Of a DNA stretch of 64,000 nucleotides, positions 51,201 to 63,868 are shown in pieces; position 1 is the first letter of the stretch; each line of letters opens with the position of its first letter. Origin of the DNA: Chaetorhynchus papuensis. Lineage: Eukaryota > Chordata > Aves > Passeriformes > Rhipiduridae. Where the stretch lies: NCBI GenBank assembly GCA_013396525.1, contig VWYX01000086.1, forward strand, positions 186,001-250,000. Reading direction: 5' to 3'. Under the pieces are notes generated by a model. That model saw nothing but the letters and a program-made list of their open reading frames with translations. It did no database searches and was not told the DNA's origin. The translations under genes and the position numbers were made by a program.

Positions 51201-51765
51201 AGAAAGCAAGTAGTTTGAAGTCATTTAGTAAACAATGAAAATATTAACCATCATTTACGTCTAAACAATTTATACAGCATCCATGGTTCTGTTTGAATGC
51301 TCTGTATAGTTCAGAAGCTCAAATTTATAAGTGGTGTGACAAATCAAGAAAGGTGCTGAAAAGAAAGATGAGATGGTTGTAGTGTTTTCTCTCCACAAGA
51401 AAGACTTCTTTATTCTGTGTAGTTATCTCATCCAGGAAGTAAAATCATAACAAGAATCATCAGTCGGAAACTGAAACATAATAAATTCAAATGAGAAATC
51501 AAACAGGGGGTGAGCAGTGGTGCTGATTAACCTTGATCGAACCTAAGGGAGTGCAGAGGTTTTCCAGTTCTTGGCAAGCTGCAGTCAGGACCAGGTGCCT
51601 TTTTGGAAGGTCACACACAGGATTTTAAGCTCAATACTGAAACAACTGATGACCTGTGGTATACAAGAGGCCTTATATATGCCTCTGACTCAAAACATTC
51701 CAATTTATTAATCTAGGAGAAGAGGAAAGAAAGTCGAAGATCTGTTTTGGTCCCTATAAGACAGT
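48251..51765. other. AT-rich non-coding DNA
   Basis: A T13 run lies at 48413-48425. Otherwise unremarkable, with no supported gene. Confidence 0.5.
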
Positions 51766-51774
51766 GGGCCAAAG

Positions 51775-52030
51775 CCAAGAGCTGAACGGTCAGACTGAAA
51801 GCCTGGTTCTCTGATGAAGGGAGGCAGCAGGTGAGGCTGGCACAGGGGCTGGCAGCCGAGGGGCAGGGCCGTGCCCAGCTGGCCCTGCAAGGACAGTAAG
51901 CAGCTGGCTTTTTGAGGGGCCTTCTTCAGAAGCTTTTCTCTTTGTGGCTGTTCCTCGGGGCTGTTCCTGCTCTCCTCTGGCTGCGGTTCCGAGCACGCTG
52001 AGAGCACTGCTGCTCTTGTGCACAGTCAGA
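51775..52030. other. GC-rich patch
   Basis: GC-rich, with overlapping minus frames (51708-52007, 51790-52131, 51926-52150) in different phases. Not called as coding. Confidence 0.45.
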
Positions 52031-53865
52031 GTTGTGGAAAACTTTAAAACAAACATCTGCCCGCAACACATCATTTCCTGTGGTTGTCCTGGCCATGAAT
52101 TTTTTGCATTGCTCTGCCTTCCCTCTTGCACATTGCTGAGCTCTGATCATGCTTCTTCCCTCTCCTCTTATTCGCTGGTCCAGGGTAGCTTTAATTCAGA
52201 GACCAGCTTGCACTGCTGATCATGGAGTCTTTTTTTCTGGTTTTTATCCCCTAAATTGTATGGAAAGATTAGGTCAAGTTGCTCCTCTTGTGCTGGCTGG
52301 TTGTGCTCAGTATGTGACATTCCTCTACAGCTGCTCTGATTATGCCACGTCCAACTTCATTCCTTAGACTCTGCAGAGCCAGATTTGCAATAGTCTCCTT
52401 TTCCTCTGCTTTGTTTCGTTCAGACAAGCAGATCTGCCCATCTTTTCAGATGGTAAGTGCTGACATATCTAGAGCAGCAGTAATCGGGCTTTTTACTGCT
52501 GTCAGCAGCTCGGATCACCCAGCACTGTTGTGCTGTGCACCCAGCTATGAGAAAATGAGGAAACCACAGAAATACAGCTGTGTTCCAAGTAACTCTTGTT
52601 TACCACTGCGTATAAACATGCATGGCTTTTCTACTTAGATATGCTGTCTCTCTCTCTCTCCAGTGTTCTAGTAGTTTCTACAGCAGATCACAGGAAAGCA
52701 CTTGAAATTGTGCAACTAAAACTAATTTTTGAGTTCAAACACATGAAATGATGCAAAATAATGATTGTTTCTGACAAATCAATATATATACAAATATATT
52801 TTTGCAGGCTTGCTTTTTTTTAACTCCGAATTAAAATTTTTGAGGCCTTTGCACAAAAAGGTTTGGAAACAAAAAGGAATCCCTGACTGGATTCTAGTTC
52901 TTCTGGCAAAGTGGCAGAGAGGATACTCTCCATCCCATTTAGCTCAATGATTTCATGCTTACCTCACAAAATATAAGGAAAATATAGGCCAAGAGTCTGT
53001 GAAGCTGTATTTACAGAGACACTGGGAGGAAGTCTGGGATGGGTAGGACAGGAGGGTTTTGTTTGGTTTGGTTTTTTTCCTTCTCCTTGAGAGCTTGTAT
53101 CTGGGAAGGAAAGATGGGTTGAGAGAATGGTGTCCTGAGGAATGCAGAGCCCTCTGAAGTGTTGTGCTCTTAGCATGAAGAGAGTGTGAAGGCTGCTCAG
53201 TAAACGAAAGAATTTGGGAAACATGTAAAGAAGTAAACAGTTGAGCAGCAGGTATCCCAAAACAATAGCAACAGTGCTGTCCCTGGGAGATGGAAAAGGA
53301 AATTGTAATTTTGACAGCACAAAAAATAAATGAAATATTGACTCCAGAAACAAGTGGGGCTTTGCAGGTGGTTGGGGTGAGGAGAGGAGGAGACAGAGTG
53401 GTGGTACAGGAAATATTAGACACTTGTGAATCATTCGCAGGTTAAGGTGAGTCCACCTGTTTTACTGATGGTTTGAAAAAGGTGTTGCATGTGGAGGCTT
53501 TTATTGAGAAGGTTAAAAAGTTGTTGCATCCTACAAAATGTCCGTATTTCCTTTTGTAACTGGCAGAACACATGAGGTCCTGCATGACAATACGTGGCTC
53601 AGGAGGGGGCCTGTGCATCTTAATTTTCTTTAGTACAGTAATGATCCGGTCTGAGACAGCAATTCGTGTTTAGCAATTCTGATTTAATTTACAACTCAGC
53701 TAGAATATAATTATTTTCTGATTGTACTTTAGATTTTGTGATAAAAGATTGGGTTTGAAGTTTGTAGGAAGAGGAAATACTCAAAACTTTTTGTAGTCAA
53801 CATTTATTTCTAGAAAACTGACTTTTCTGCTAATGCAGAGTAGATGATGAATTTTTTTGAGTTTT
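52031..53865. other. AT-rich non-coding DNA with a CT run
   Basis: Contains a TC dinucleotide run at 52647-52660 and a G/T tract at about 53055-53080. The two 150-plus-codon minus frames at 52959-53434 overlap in different phases in a purine-rich (plus) interval and were rejected. Confidence 0.5.
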
Positions 53866-53869
53866 ATTT

Positions 53870-54125
53870 ACCTTAGTGTCAGAATTAATTTCAAGCCGAA
53901 GGTAGGTAAGAGCTAATTACAAATTTTAAACCCTAATGCCCACCCAAGAGTTTTGTTAATTTGTACTGATGACTGAAAGATTTGCAAATTAGCTAGTAAA
54001 TATTATTAGAAAAAACACAAAACTATGCATTATGAAGGTCAATGCTTTTATTGCCAGAGACTGCATAGGATTTGGATATTTATTATTAAGCTGATGCATT
54101 AGCAAACATTAAAATAAAGACTTGT
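53870..54125. promoter_or_regulatory. candidate conserved non-coding element (hypothesis)
   Basis: AT-rich unique sequence dense in homeodomain-like cores, including TAATTA at 53914-53919 and repeated ATTAGC/GCTAAT-type words to about 54110, without homopolymer decay. The prediction is from texture only. Confidence 0.2.
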
Positions 54126-55740
54126 GAGACATCTGTTTAGCACAACGTTGCTGCTTCAAGCAGTTCTTGTATTCCTGTACCTCTACCAGTGCATATGTTG
54201 GGTGGTTTCTTCTCCTGTGTAGTTGCCAGCGATGTCCCTGAGGGGAATCAAACAGGAAATGTGAAAGGCCAAGGATGCCTCCTGTGTGTTGGCAGCTCTC
54301 ACCTCTCTCCTTGTCCAGGGTTTTTACTGCCTGTGTCAGGACCCCAAAAGGTTCACTGCCCTACCATGGAACTTCTCTCTCCTAATCACCGTTAATTTCA
54401 TATGTTCAATATAATCCATTCCTTTTTTCCTTTGTCCATCCCATTAGATCTGTGGTAGTATTATCAAGGCCACAGACCTTATCCTTTCAAAACATCTGTA
54501 CAAATTCAGAGCAGATGCTGTATGTATCTCTGGTTCTTGGGAGAAACCCAAGAGTATCCCCAAGTAGCACATTTATCTGCTACCGAGGAGGCATCAGACA
54601 AAGTATTGCAGCTCCACCACTGGTTTCTCAGGAGGCAAAGGTACAAGCACATTATTTTATGAAAAGCCTGCATCTGGTCTCGCATGCCGTGCATCAGTAC
54701 GGCTCAGAAATCTCCATTAGAGGACGTAAGAACAGATGATTCTCACAGACAGACCCTCCTGATATGTTCCTCTTCCAAGGCGTGATTCCTTTCCTCACAC
54801 TCTGATAGTCCTGCTTGGTCTCCATCCCACTTCATTCCTGGGAGTGTGTGCTGCAGAGCTAGGAGGTGTCGCTGTAGCTCCTGCTCTGAAGCAGGAACCA
54901 CGGCTGGCACAAATTCTAGAGATAGCATAGACTCTTACAAAGTTAATTTATCACCATAATTATATTCCACATGTTATCTTGCAGAAATCACAACGCTGGC
55001 AGACATATTCCTTCCTCAAAAACCGGATTTCAGGCTGCTCTTCTGTCTTAGTTGTGCCTCTGGTGCCAGGGTTACCAGTCCCAGACCAACAAGTTCCTAT
55101 ACTGACCCAGGAACCGGTGATGGTTCCACAGAATTGTGCACCCTCCCTGTGTGATGACTGTCACAGCTGTCCCAAGGACATCCAGTGCACCAGCAAGCTT
55201 CCTGTTGTACTTACAAGTTTTTGACAGCTATCACTGACAAAAAAGAAAAAAAAAGATGGAGAGTGCCATAATGTAGCTCTTCATTGTTTTTCTTCTTTAA
55301 ATGGGTGCAGTTTCTGTATTTGCTGACAGAACCACAGTGTGCAGAACAAGGGGCAGCAGCGTCACTCACCAGGAGCATGTTCACCTCAGTGCCTCCAACA
55401 CGGCGGGGCTGCCTCACCTGCAAGGGCTTAAAAAAAAGATGGTGAAGCCCCTAAAGCTGTTGTTAGGTTTGATGGAGAGGTGCTCCTTTCAAATTAACCT
55501 TTATACCTTTATACATTCCAAAATAACAACACTAGAATATGTGTGTGGATACTTAACTCCAGAATTAGGGCCCAATTTACGTATAATAACTTGTAATTTC
55601 TGCAAGACTTAATTGACGGCATGCATGTAGCTTGAGGGCTTGTCACGGTAAAGCTTCTTTTCATGCAGGGAAAAGAGCACAAAGGTCTGAGGCGGGGGTT
55701 CTTGTGTAGCTGCATCTGTGTTAGCTGAGGCACAGGTCTC
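54126..55740. other. mixed non-coding DNA
   Basis: Plus frames at 54452-54739 and 54979-55224 have no recognisable domain. The second is rich in V, P and C but lies in moderately GC-rich DNA. No repeat family assigned. Confidence 0.4.
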
Positions 55741-56520
55741 CCGTGGTTTGGGTCACTGCAGAAATTGTGATTTATTTCCCCGCAGGGGGGTGCAGGGACC
55801 CCGTGAGGGGAGCGCGGGGCTGCCCCAGGCAGTTCCCGCCACAGGGCACGGCCGGGCCCCTCAGAGCAGCTGCCGGAGCCTCTGCGGAACGCGCGTAAGA
55901 GCCGTGAGGGCGTGAGGGAAAAAGTGTGAGGGAAAAAGTGTGAGGAACTGCCCTGACAGCACCCAACAGAGAATAACAGGTATGAGAAAGGTATTTTAGT
56001 CTTTGTTTCTCACCGTCAAACCCTTCTAATTAGCAATAAATTAATTTTCCCCGCGTCGAGCCTGTTGGGCCTTTGATGGCGATCGGTGAGTGATCTCCCT
56101 GGCTTCATCTCATACCACGAGCTTTTCAGTCTCATTTCTGCCCCTGCCCTGTTGAGGAGGGGAGTGAGGGAGTGGCACTGGGTAGCTGGTGGCCAGCTGG
56201 GGTCACCCACCACAGCTACCCTGACATAGGGCTCTAAAATGTTCTGATGTCGCATCAAAATACGCCCGTGGTTTGTGCTCGCAGCACAAAGCGTGTTTGG
56301 GGTTTATGACTTGGTTCAAAGTAACACAAGAGGAAAAGGAGTGCAGCTGGGAGAGCCTTGTGCTGCAGCCCAGCCCTAGGATGGGTCAGAGGGGCTGCAG
56401 GCCGTGAGGGAATCGCTGCGTTCGGATCTGGGGCTGCTCCGGGAGAGCTCGGAGCACGGAGCGTGTGGGAACAGCACTGTCAGACGAGCACTGAAGGCAA
56501 AGCTCACCTTTGTCTGGTGG
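55741..56520. other. CpG-enriched domain
   Basis: The most CpG-rich part of the window. By my count the 140 bases at 55781-55920 contain 105 G or C and 14 CpG dinucleotides. Scattered CpGs continue through 56040-56520. It could be a small CpG island with promoter activity, or a GC-rich decayed element. No coding sequence was recognised in the overlapping frames (55718-55915 plus, 55772-55966 minus, 56386-56763 minus). Confidence 0.5.
55912..55945. repeat. 14-bp tandem repeat, about 2.4 copies
   Basis: GTGAGGGAAAAAGT occurs at 55912-55925 and 55926-55939 without mismatch, followed by a partial GTGAGG. It sits at the edge of the CpG-rich core. Confidence 0.9.
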
Positions 56521-56985
56521 TTTGAAATGGAGCCAGGGACTCCCAGAGATAAAAGCTAAAGCTTTTGTATCTGACCAGCCACACTTATGTGCATTAACAA
56601 CATATCTTTGTGAATTGGTGCTGAGGGAGGCTTGTGAGATGTGATAATGGTTTCCTCCAGCCCTCTTCCCTTCTTGGTCCAACTGAGTGCATTTGTCACC
56701 CTCCAGTGCAATACCCCGCTGCAGAAACTCAGAGGGGACTTTAATCACAAGGATGAAAGTCACTCTTGTGCAACACCCAAGTGGGATTTGAGACCCTTCT
56801 TCACAGGGCTGAAGTTAACCCTGGAGGAATAACAACTTCACAGATGATGCCAAACTTCTTTGATTTTTTTCAGGCCACACAGTTTTTTTTAGGGAAGCAA
56901 CATGGTCAGAAATGGAGGAATGAAAACAGCAACCTATGGGCATGGCTATTGCATTAGAAAATGGTTAATAGTGTTGCTATTTACA
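56521..56985. other. non-coding DNA, nothing distinctive
   Basis: Short frames only, with no repeat family recognised. Confidence 0.45.
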
Positions 56986-56989
56986 TGAA

Positions 56990-58160
56990 ATACAACTTCC
57001 TGATGACTCAATAGCATAACCCCATAGTTAATTAATAAATATGTTGAAGATTATTATGATGTTGTCACTTACAGGCTTTTAACAGCTCCCCGGGGATAGG
57101 ACAGCTAGTTAGATCAGCAGATCTTCCTCAATTAGGCCCCAATTTTACATCAGTATTAGAGCTTCTGTGTTGTAGATATTAAATATTAATTTTGATCCAT
57201 GTAAGGGGTGAATGCTTAGTCTGCCTGTGCTTCCTGTTGATTTGCATGGAAAAATTGTAAGGACTAGAGAGAAATCTTGAAGAAATACTTACATGTACCA
57301 TTCACACAAGCATCTTAAATATCTTAATTTGTTTTCTTGATAGATAAACCTGATTAAAATTTTCATTATAGAACTTTGAATTGTATAAAAAAGCTGATTT
57401 ACTAAGTATGTCTTTACATATTTTAGTGAAATTAATGGGCAGAAAATATTATCACCTACATTTGAACATGTTACTCTTTTAAAATAATGTTAATTTTCAA
57501 AAAAGAAGTGGAGTAGTAAGATACATGGTGTTAGAACTTAGTAGATGCTAGAAATAGCTTTTATTTCGGTAATGCAAGCCTTTTCCTGTTCCTCTATTTA
57601 AAATGGTAGAATTAGATTACTTATGTCCCTCAAAGGATACTTAAACTAATCAGCAAAGAGCTTCTCTCCTCCCAAAAGGACCTGACAGGGTTGTCCCGTC
57701 TGCCGTGTATTATTGGCATTAGCAAAAAGAGCTCCTAGTGCTGCTTAATGAGAAAGGATAATGGAATCATATATATTAATGGTCAAAGCCTGAGTAAGAG
57801 CTTATGCCCCCTGAAACAAGTTCTGAGTATGTCCTTTGGGAAGCATTTCCTGCACAGATGCTTTTATTAAATGTATGTGGAAAATGTACCAGGCAATACC
57901 ACAGCCAGCATTAACGGGTTCACGTGCACTTGTCATGTAGTAAAGGCAAAATCCTGAGAGCCACGGCATCCACAGCCTGCAGCTTGTACCAGTTTCATTA
58001 AGGGCTAGATCCGATCTCCTTGTATATCATAAATCATGGCATTCCACCTGGCTACAGCAACATGAGTTTTAATAGGTTTCTTTAACTGAAACAAGTGCTA
58101 GGCCATACCCAATCTAATTTACTAGTGAATGCACCAATCCTCCTTAGAGTTTCTAATGGT
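56990..58160. promoter_or_regulatory. candidate conserved non-coding block (hypothesis)
   Basis: About 1.1 kb of AT-rich, non-repetitive sequence, with TTAATTAA at 57028-57035, numerous ATTA/TAAT cores, an ATTTGCATG octamer-like word near 57240, and no open frame of note. It is the longest stretch in the window without simple-repeat decay. Constraint is an inference. Confidence 0.2.
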
Positions 58161-61100
58161 TAATTTAAGAAAAAGGGAGCTGTATTTGTAACTCTAATTT
58201 GCTTTGTTTCAGCTTCTAGCAGCTAGATCTTATTATCCATTTCTTTTTGGTATTAAAGAACCTCTTTGTAACAAGTATTTTCTCAGTTATGGTCACCAGT
58301 CTTCTTTGCAGATAGTTAACAGATACAGCTCTTGGAATATTGGAGGCCTAAAGACCTTCTCTCCAGTTCTCAAAACATTTCTCTGGTTCTCTTTTGTGAT
58401 TCTTCATGAGTTAGGATTTCTTAACAATTTATTGATTCCTCATCTTAGAGGGGAAAAAAAAAAAATCTAATTTTTAGATATATGTGAGACTGCCCCTGTG
58501 CAGAAAGTACTCTCATGACAAATATAGTTGTGAGGTTTGTTCAAAATCATACTGCTGCTCTCACTTTGTGATTTGCTGTAGCTGCCAAGATTTCCTTTTC
58601 AGTTTGTCCGTCAGCCCTTCAGGGATGAGGGCTGGGTGAAATATGGCACACCTTTTTTTCCCCCCAAGCTTTATTTCCCAGGCCAGCATGTGGCACTTCA
58701 TTTTCACCGCCTTGCAAATGTCACATGCATCTGTTTCTTTGTGTAGCAAATCTCAAGATTTACATAAGTAAATAGCTTTCAGCACTCTTGAAGCCACAAC
58801 AATATACCAACATGTTTGGAATTGTTGAACTAAAACTTATATTTGATTGCCTGCTGTGAATAAAGATTTAAGAGACTGAAAATTTTGTTAATGATTTCAG
58901 TGTAACATCTTCATACTGAGATGATTGGGATGACAGGTTAACCTCATATACTTAAGTTTTGGTCCCTTATTTTCAGTATGAGCTTCTCCTGAAGGAGTTT
59001 GAGTCCCACTGCCTTCATCCATCTGCAAAAATGGTGGGGAGCCAAGGTGTCCTGTGACCAGGAAATTGTGAGATATCCCAGACTCCCAGTGGTTTATTTT
59101 CGTAAAGGGATTGCTAAAGACACTTGATTCTTACTCAAAACCTGTTGTGATTTTTTTTGGCAGTTTAAATACATCTTCATATTTGTACATGGAGAAGAAG
59201 ATTCTAGGAACTATTTATGTAAAAATGCAATATCACTACCGTGATATTAAGTTTTCTTACAGGGGAAGGTATCCACTGCTGATCTGATCATGGCCTGTTT
59301 TCCTCCTGCCTTTCCAGCGTCCATCTGTTGCATTTTTTTATCTGTTCCTGACACAGTTAATTTAAGGGGTGATACCTTTAATGGTGCTCAGAAGGCACCT
59401 GTCACATATGGGACACTACGAGGTGTAACATAATGATGATAATCAGCCCCAGAACTGAACTGATGTGATAGTAAACGTGAAGCCTGTAGATTTCCACTTG
59501 CTCTAAGACCTGTCAGTTATCTCTCAGTAGAAGAGCTGAACTGTAAAAAGAGCATAAAAAGAGCTTCAAGTGATAGCTACAAAATGGAAATAAATGCCTG
59601 GCTGTTAAAAAGAATAGGTGTCTAATATCCAAATTATTTCAAGGATGTTGGGAAAAAAAAAAGAATAAAACCTGTTTTCATTTCTACTTTAGCAAGATTC
59701 TGATTTAGACTCATGGTACTTTATCAGTGCCATTTATATGTAAACACATGTAAATGTGACCCATATTATGATTTTGCTGGTAATTATTTTCAGTTATTAT
59801 TTAATTATACGTAGTCCTTTACTTAAGCACTTTGTAAAAATAAGATCTCTGAAAAAAAATAGAAAGGTTTCAAGAGGAATAAATATATTATTCTGTAAGT
59901 TCAGTCTTTAACGTAATGTGCAAACCATTGGATTAAAAGCAGTAGGTACCACAGGTCAACTGCAGTCACTAATCACTGCCTCAGCAAAAGAGATTGACTT
60001 TGTTGCTGGCTGGCTGCAGTAAGAATAGTAAATCACTTGATAGGCTTTATATTTATTCAGTTCACAGCTTGATCACTACTGTTTCACCTGTCCTCTGAAA
60101 AGCAGTAATGCTCTTTGCTTTGTCCAGGAAATAGAAATTGCTCATGGAATGTCCTCACTATTTGTTGCAAGTGAATGAGCGATACAGCTTATGTCCACTG
60201 GTTCCTGAAACGAAACACTGTCATTGCCTGAATATTTCTATTGAAAATTGGGGCAGGGGGGGATTTTTGGTTGGGGTTTTTTGGTTGTTTTTTTAGACAG
60301 CCTCTGACAGACAATGGTGCTGCTTTATGCGTTGCAGTTTCTGTACTCTGTTATCTGTGAACACTGCCATAATGTAACTTTGCAGGTAGAACTGCAGGCA
60401 GGCATCTTGTGAAGGATGAGCCTCCTGGGACACTGATTGCATTACCGTGCTAAACAAATTGCTGTAACAAAAATGTTTAGCCAAATCTCTGTAGAAAAGG
60501 GTAACATTCATTCAGATGCATTTTCAAAGGGAATCTTCTGAAATTGACAAAGTACCCAAATATGCCTTTGAAGTCACTGTGTATGCAGATGTAAGATGAA
60601 AAATAAGTGTTTGGTGACACACTGTTTCAAGCTGTAGAGTTTTAATTTTATTAAGAATGAAAGTGATGTCTTAAACACTTATTCACACCAACGTGTCTTT
60701 GTGCCAAAAACACACGTCTTTATGTCTAGAGACAGGTTTGGAAGGATAGATTTGGAGAAAAGATTGGGCCTACAGCAAGGAATTGCTATGCTGAGGCTGT
60801 GGGACTGAGCGTTTCTGTGGAAGGTTCATGGAGATGTGAGCATATCCTTCTTGGAGCAAATACCCGTCTCCATTGGCTTCACTGGTTTGGGCTCACATCT
60901 TAAAAAAGCAAAAAGCTGCCTCAAATGTGAGCTACAGACAGGTCTGCAACACCAAGTGGTGTAGCTGGTAGTACATCCTTTTTGTAGCAAATCACTAGAT
61001 AAAAACAAGTTTAAATTCACTGCTTTGATTGTGGGTGTTTCTTCTCTAACTTAACCTAATACCTTCTGAGTTATAATTCAATATGATTATCAACATCTGG

Positions 61101-62640
61101 TTATGTGGGCTGACTGCCTTGTAAAGAGGGAGAACTGCTTTCAGTTTAGAAGTATTCTAGCTCACAAAATAGGATTTGGAAGGTCTGAATCCTTGCCTGA
61201 ATACATATTTCAGATCCTGTTAACAGCAAAACATGCTGCTATTAAACTATGAAATCAAAGGGGTTTGATAGTCCTTTGTAAATCAGTGGCAAGAAAAATG
61301 AAAGTACAAAAAATTATTGTTAATTTAAGCCAGAGTTTGCAAAGCTATGTCACACGTGCAGTTGCATTTCAATGAGTGTGTTCTGCACATGCAATTAAGT
61401 TGGTTGGGGTGCAGCTAATGAAATACAAGCATTGCTTTTCACATACGTCCTCCTGTGCATTCAGACTTTAATATATTATTGTGCTTAAGGCATGGCCTTC
61501 AAATACGGGAGTGGTGTTTTTGTCTGTTACTCTCAAGCATAGGAAAGCATAATATCACTATAATATATCAAACACATCTTAAATCAGACATGATAAAAAA
61601 AGCTTTTCAATTAGCTATTATTTTAAATGCTAAATTGTAGCATATCACTTCTACAAAATAAGTAATAGCCATTCGTTAATCTGGCATGTGTTGTTATTAC
61701 TTGGGGGGTTGTGCTTTTTGATAAAAAGTATCTTTTCAGGAATTTTCCTTTCTAAAGAAGTTTGTCTGCCTTGATATTTTAGTGTACTTCCATCATTCTG
61801 ACTGATTGGGCTGGGAGTCACATTAAATGTGTGCATTTGGTAGTGAGAAGGTGTGAAGTCTGCATCCTTTTGGAACAGAGACCAGGTAGCAATAACAGTG
61901 AAACGAGCTGCATTAAGTTAGAAAGGGCAGATTTTTGGAGAACTGGGGACAGTTAAATTTTAGAAAAGACTGCTAATATTTGAATGGAAAAGAGTACAGC
62001 TTCCAATAGGTTCAGGTGTGCCTGGCTTGGGGTATCAGCTGCTTGATTCTGACTGAGACAAAGTAACAGAGAACATGGGCATTTACCACGTGTGTCTGTA
62101 GCAGATGAAGCAAATGCAGGAATCATTTTATGTGGCAATGAATAAACATTTATATATCTCTTTATGGAGACAGAGAGCTAGATATGCTTATAATTAAATG
62201 GTTTTTAAGAATGAATGGGACACATCATGCTGTAATGCATATTTAGACTGTGATTCCTACACTTTGTTGGGGATAATGAATAACTCCAGCCTAATAAAAG
62301 CATGCCCAAGGAGAGAGAACTATCCTTGCAGGACAGAGGCAGACCTGCACATTCCTCTGTTCTGTGGTCCTGGGCTTCTCTGCAGCAGGGTGTAGGAGTG
62401 CTGAGGCAGAAAGGAGCTGCTCTGTGAAATCCTGTACCTCACCCATGTCATGTCTTTACAGGGGAGTCCAGATATTCCTGCTTAAAATCTGTCTCTGAAA
62501 GCCACCCCCTTTTCCCTGGGGCAGTGGTAACCATAGCCAGTAACTCAAGAGAAATGGGGGACTCAGTACTCTCTGGGTGGGAAGGAAAAATAATCTATAA
62601 AATGTTTCCATGGTAGTGGTTTTCTATCTCTCTTCCAGAC
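58161..62640. other. AT-rich non-coding DNA
   Basis: Contains an A12 run at 58454-58465, an 8-bp stem-loop at 59229-59248 and a G/T tract at about 60250-60293. No supported gene; all frames are short and unrecognised. Confidence 0.5.
59229..59248. repeat. 8-bp inverted repeat, 4-base loop
   Basis: AATATCAC, loop TACC, GTGATATT. Perfect arms that do not extend further. Confidence 0.8.
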
Positions 62641-63850
62641 CTTCAGAATATGCCAGTTTAGTAATACTTATTATTTGCTTCTACTTCTTCATTTCTCCAA
62701 CTAATGTGCATTAAAAATGTTCACTTATCCACCTGGGCTCAGTGGAGCTTTATACACCATATGTATTTCTGTTAAAGGCTGAACCTATTTTTATATTGCT
62801 TCAGGTTTTCAATTAACCTTGCTTCCACATATTTCACAGCATTAAAAGCAGTTTAGTGTTAAACAGAACTCACATCTCCTCACACCTCCTCTCCTTCCCT
62901 CATAAAACATTAAAATGCAGCTTTTCTGTACTATAGGAAACATTGTGACAGCTGAGTTACGTAACCAATTCGATATTGGATTTACGTTATTTTGAGGAAA
63001 TAACACCAGCAGTGGTTTTCCAGTGTTTTACTCCACTCTTAGATGTACTAGCAGATGTTGCTGCACTGAGCTGCATTTCTTCTTAGTGAAGCATGAACAT
63101 CACTTTTTATTCAAGGTGCATAGATGTAGCGTTTTGATGTATGCATATACATCTAAAGCAATAAAAATTTATTGTTACTATTTTGGAAAATTCTGTTAAA
63201 TTCAGTGCATTTACATAGAAATACAAAAAGAGTAGATTCGTGAAGGAGAGGGAAAATGGTGAGAAATCTCACTCTAAATTGTTGTATTTGGTGCTACTGG
63301 ATTTCTTCTGTTGTGCCACGAAAATAGTTTGTACAGACTAAATCAGTGATGTGTAAATTAATGAGTATTTTATGATAATTTATTCAGCAAAGTTAAGGTG
63401 TAAAATTAAGCATTGGGTTCCTAGAGGACTTTCAGGGTATTACCAGTTCAAACATTAGTTTCTCTTTCTTACCTATACATTTTTGAAAGTGTTTTGGAAG
63501 TGCCAATGTTTGCTTGAGATTAATGTTCCTCTTGCAAAGGACTTTCTCTTTGTTGTACTTGGTACCATCTGTGACACACGACTCAGCAAGCTGGAGTCAT
63601 GACTACCATCACAGATCCTTGTGATTTGCAATATAAATTTCATTTTTAGGGAATCATCAATTACGTCCTCTCAGCTGATTGTTTCCCTTTAAATATGCAT
63701 TTGGATGTTACTTGAGAATGTCTCTCTTAAAGCTTTTTCTCTTAAATGTTTGACCATTTTTCTCATTGTCATTCCTTTAGTCTCAACTCCTGACTTTGCC
63801 AAAACTGTGTAAAATTTCCTCTGAATCCTTAATATGAAAATACCTTCATT
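62641..63850. other. AT-rich non-coding DNA
   Basis: No open frame of note and no repeat family. The texture is partly like the candidate conserved blocks, but nothing specific stands out. Confidence 0.45.
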
Positions 63851-63868
63851 AAAAAAAAAAAAAAAAAA
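63851..63868. repeat. A18 homopolymer
   Basis: Eighteen A, the longest A run on the plus strand, followed by TCTATTC. Confidence 0.95.

Noticed and set aside
52959..53434. Two minus frames of 154 and 156 codons
   Set aside because: They overlap in different phases over a plus-strand purine-rich interval that depletes stops on the minus strand. Serine, leucine and proline-rich, with no recognised domain.
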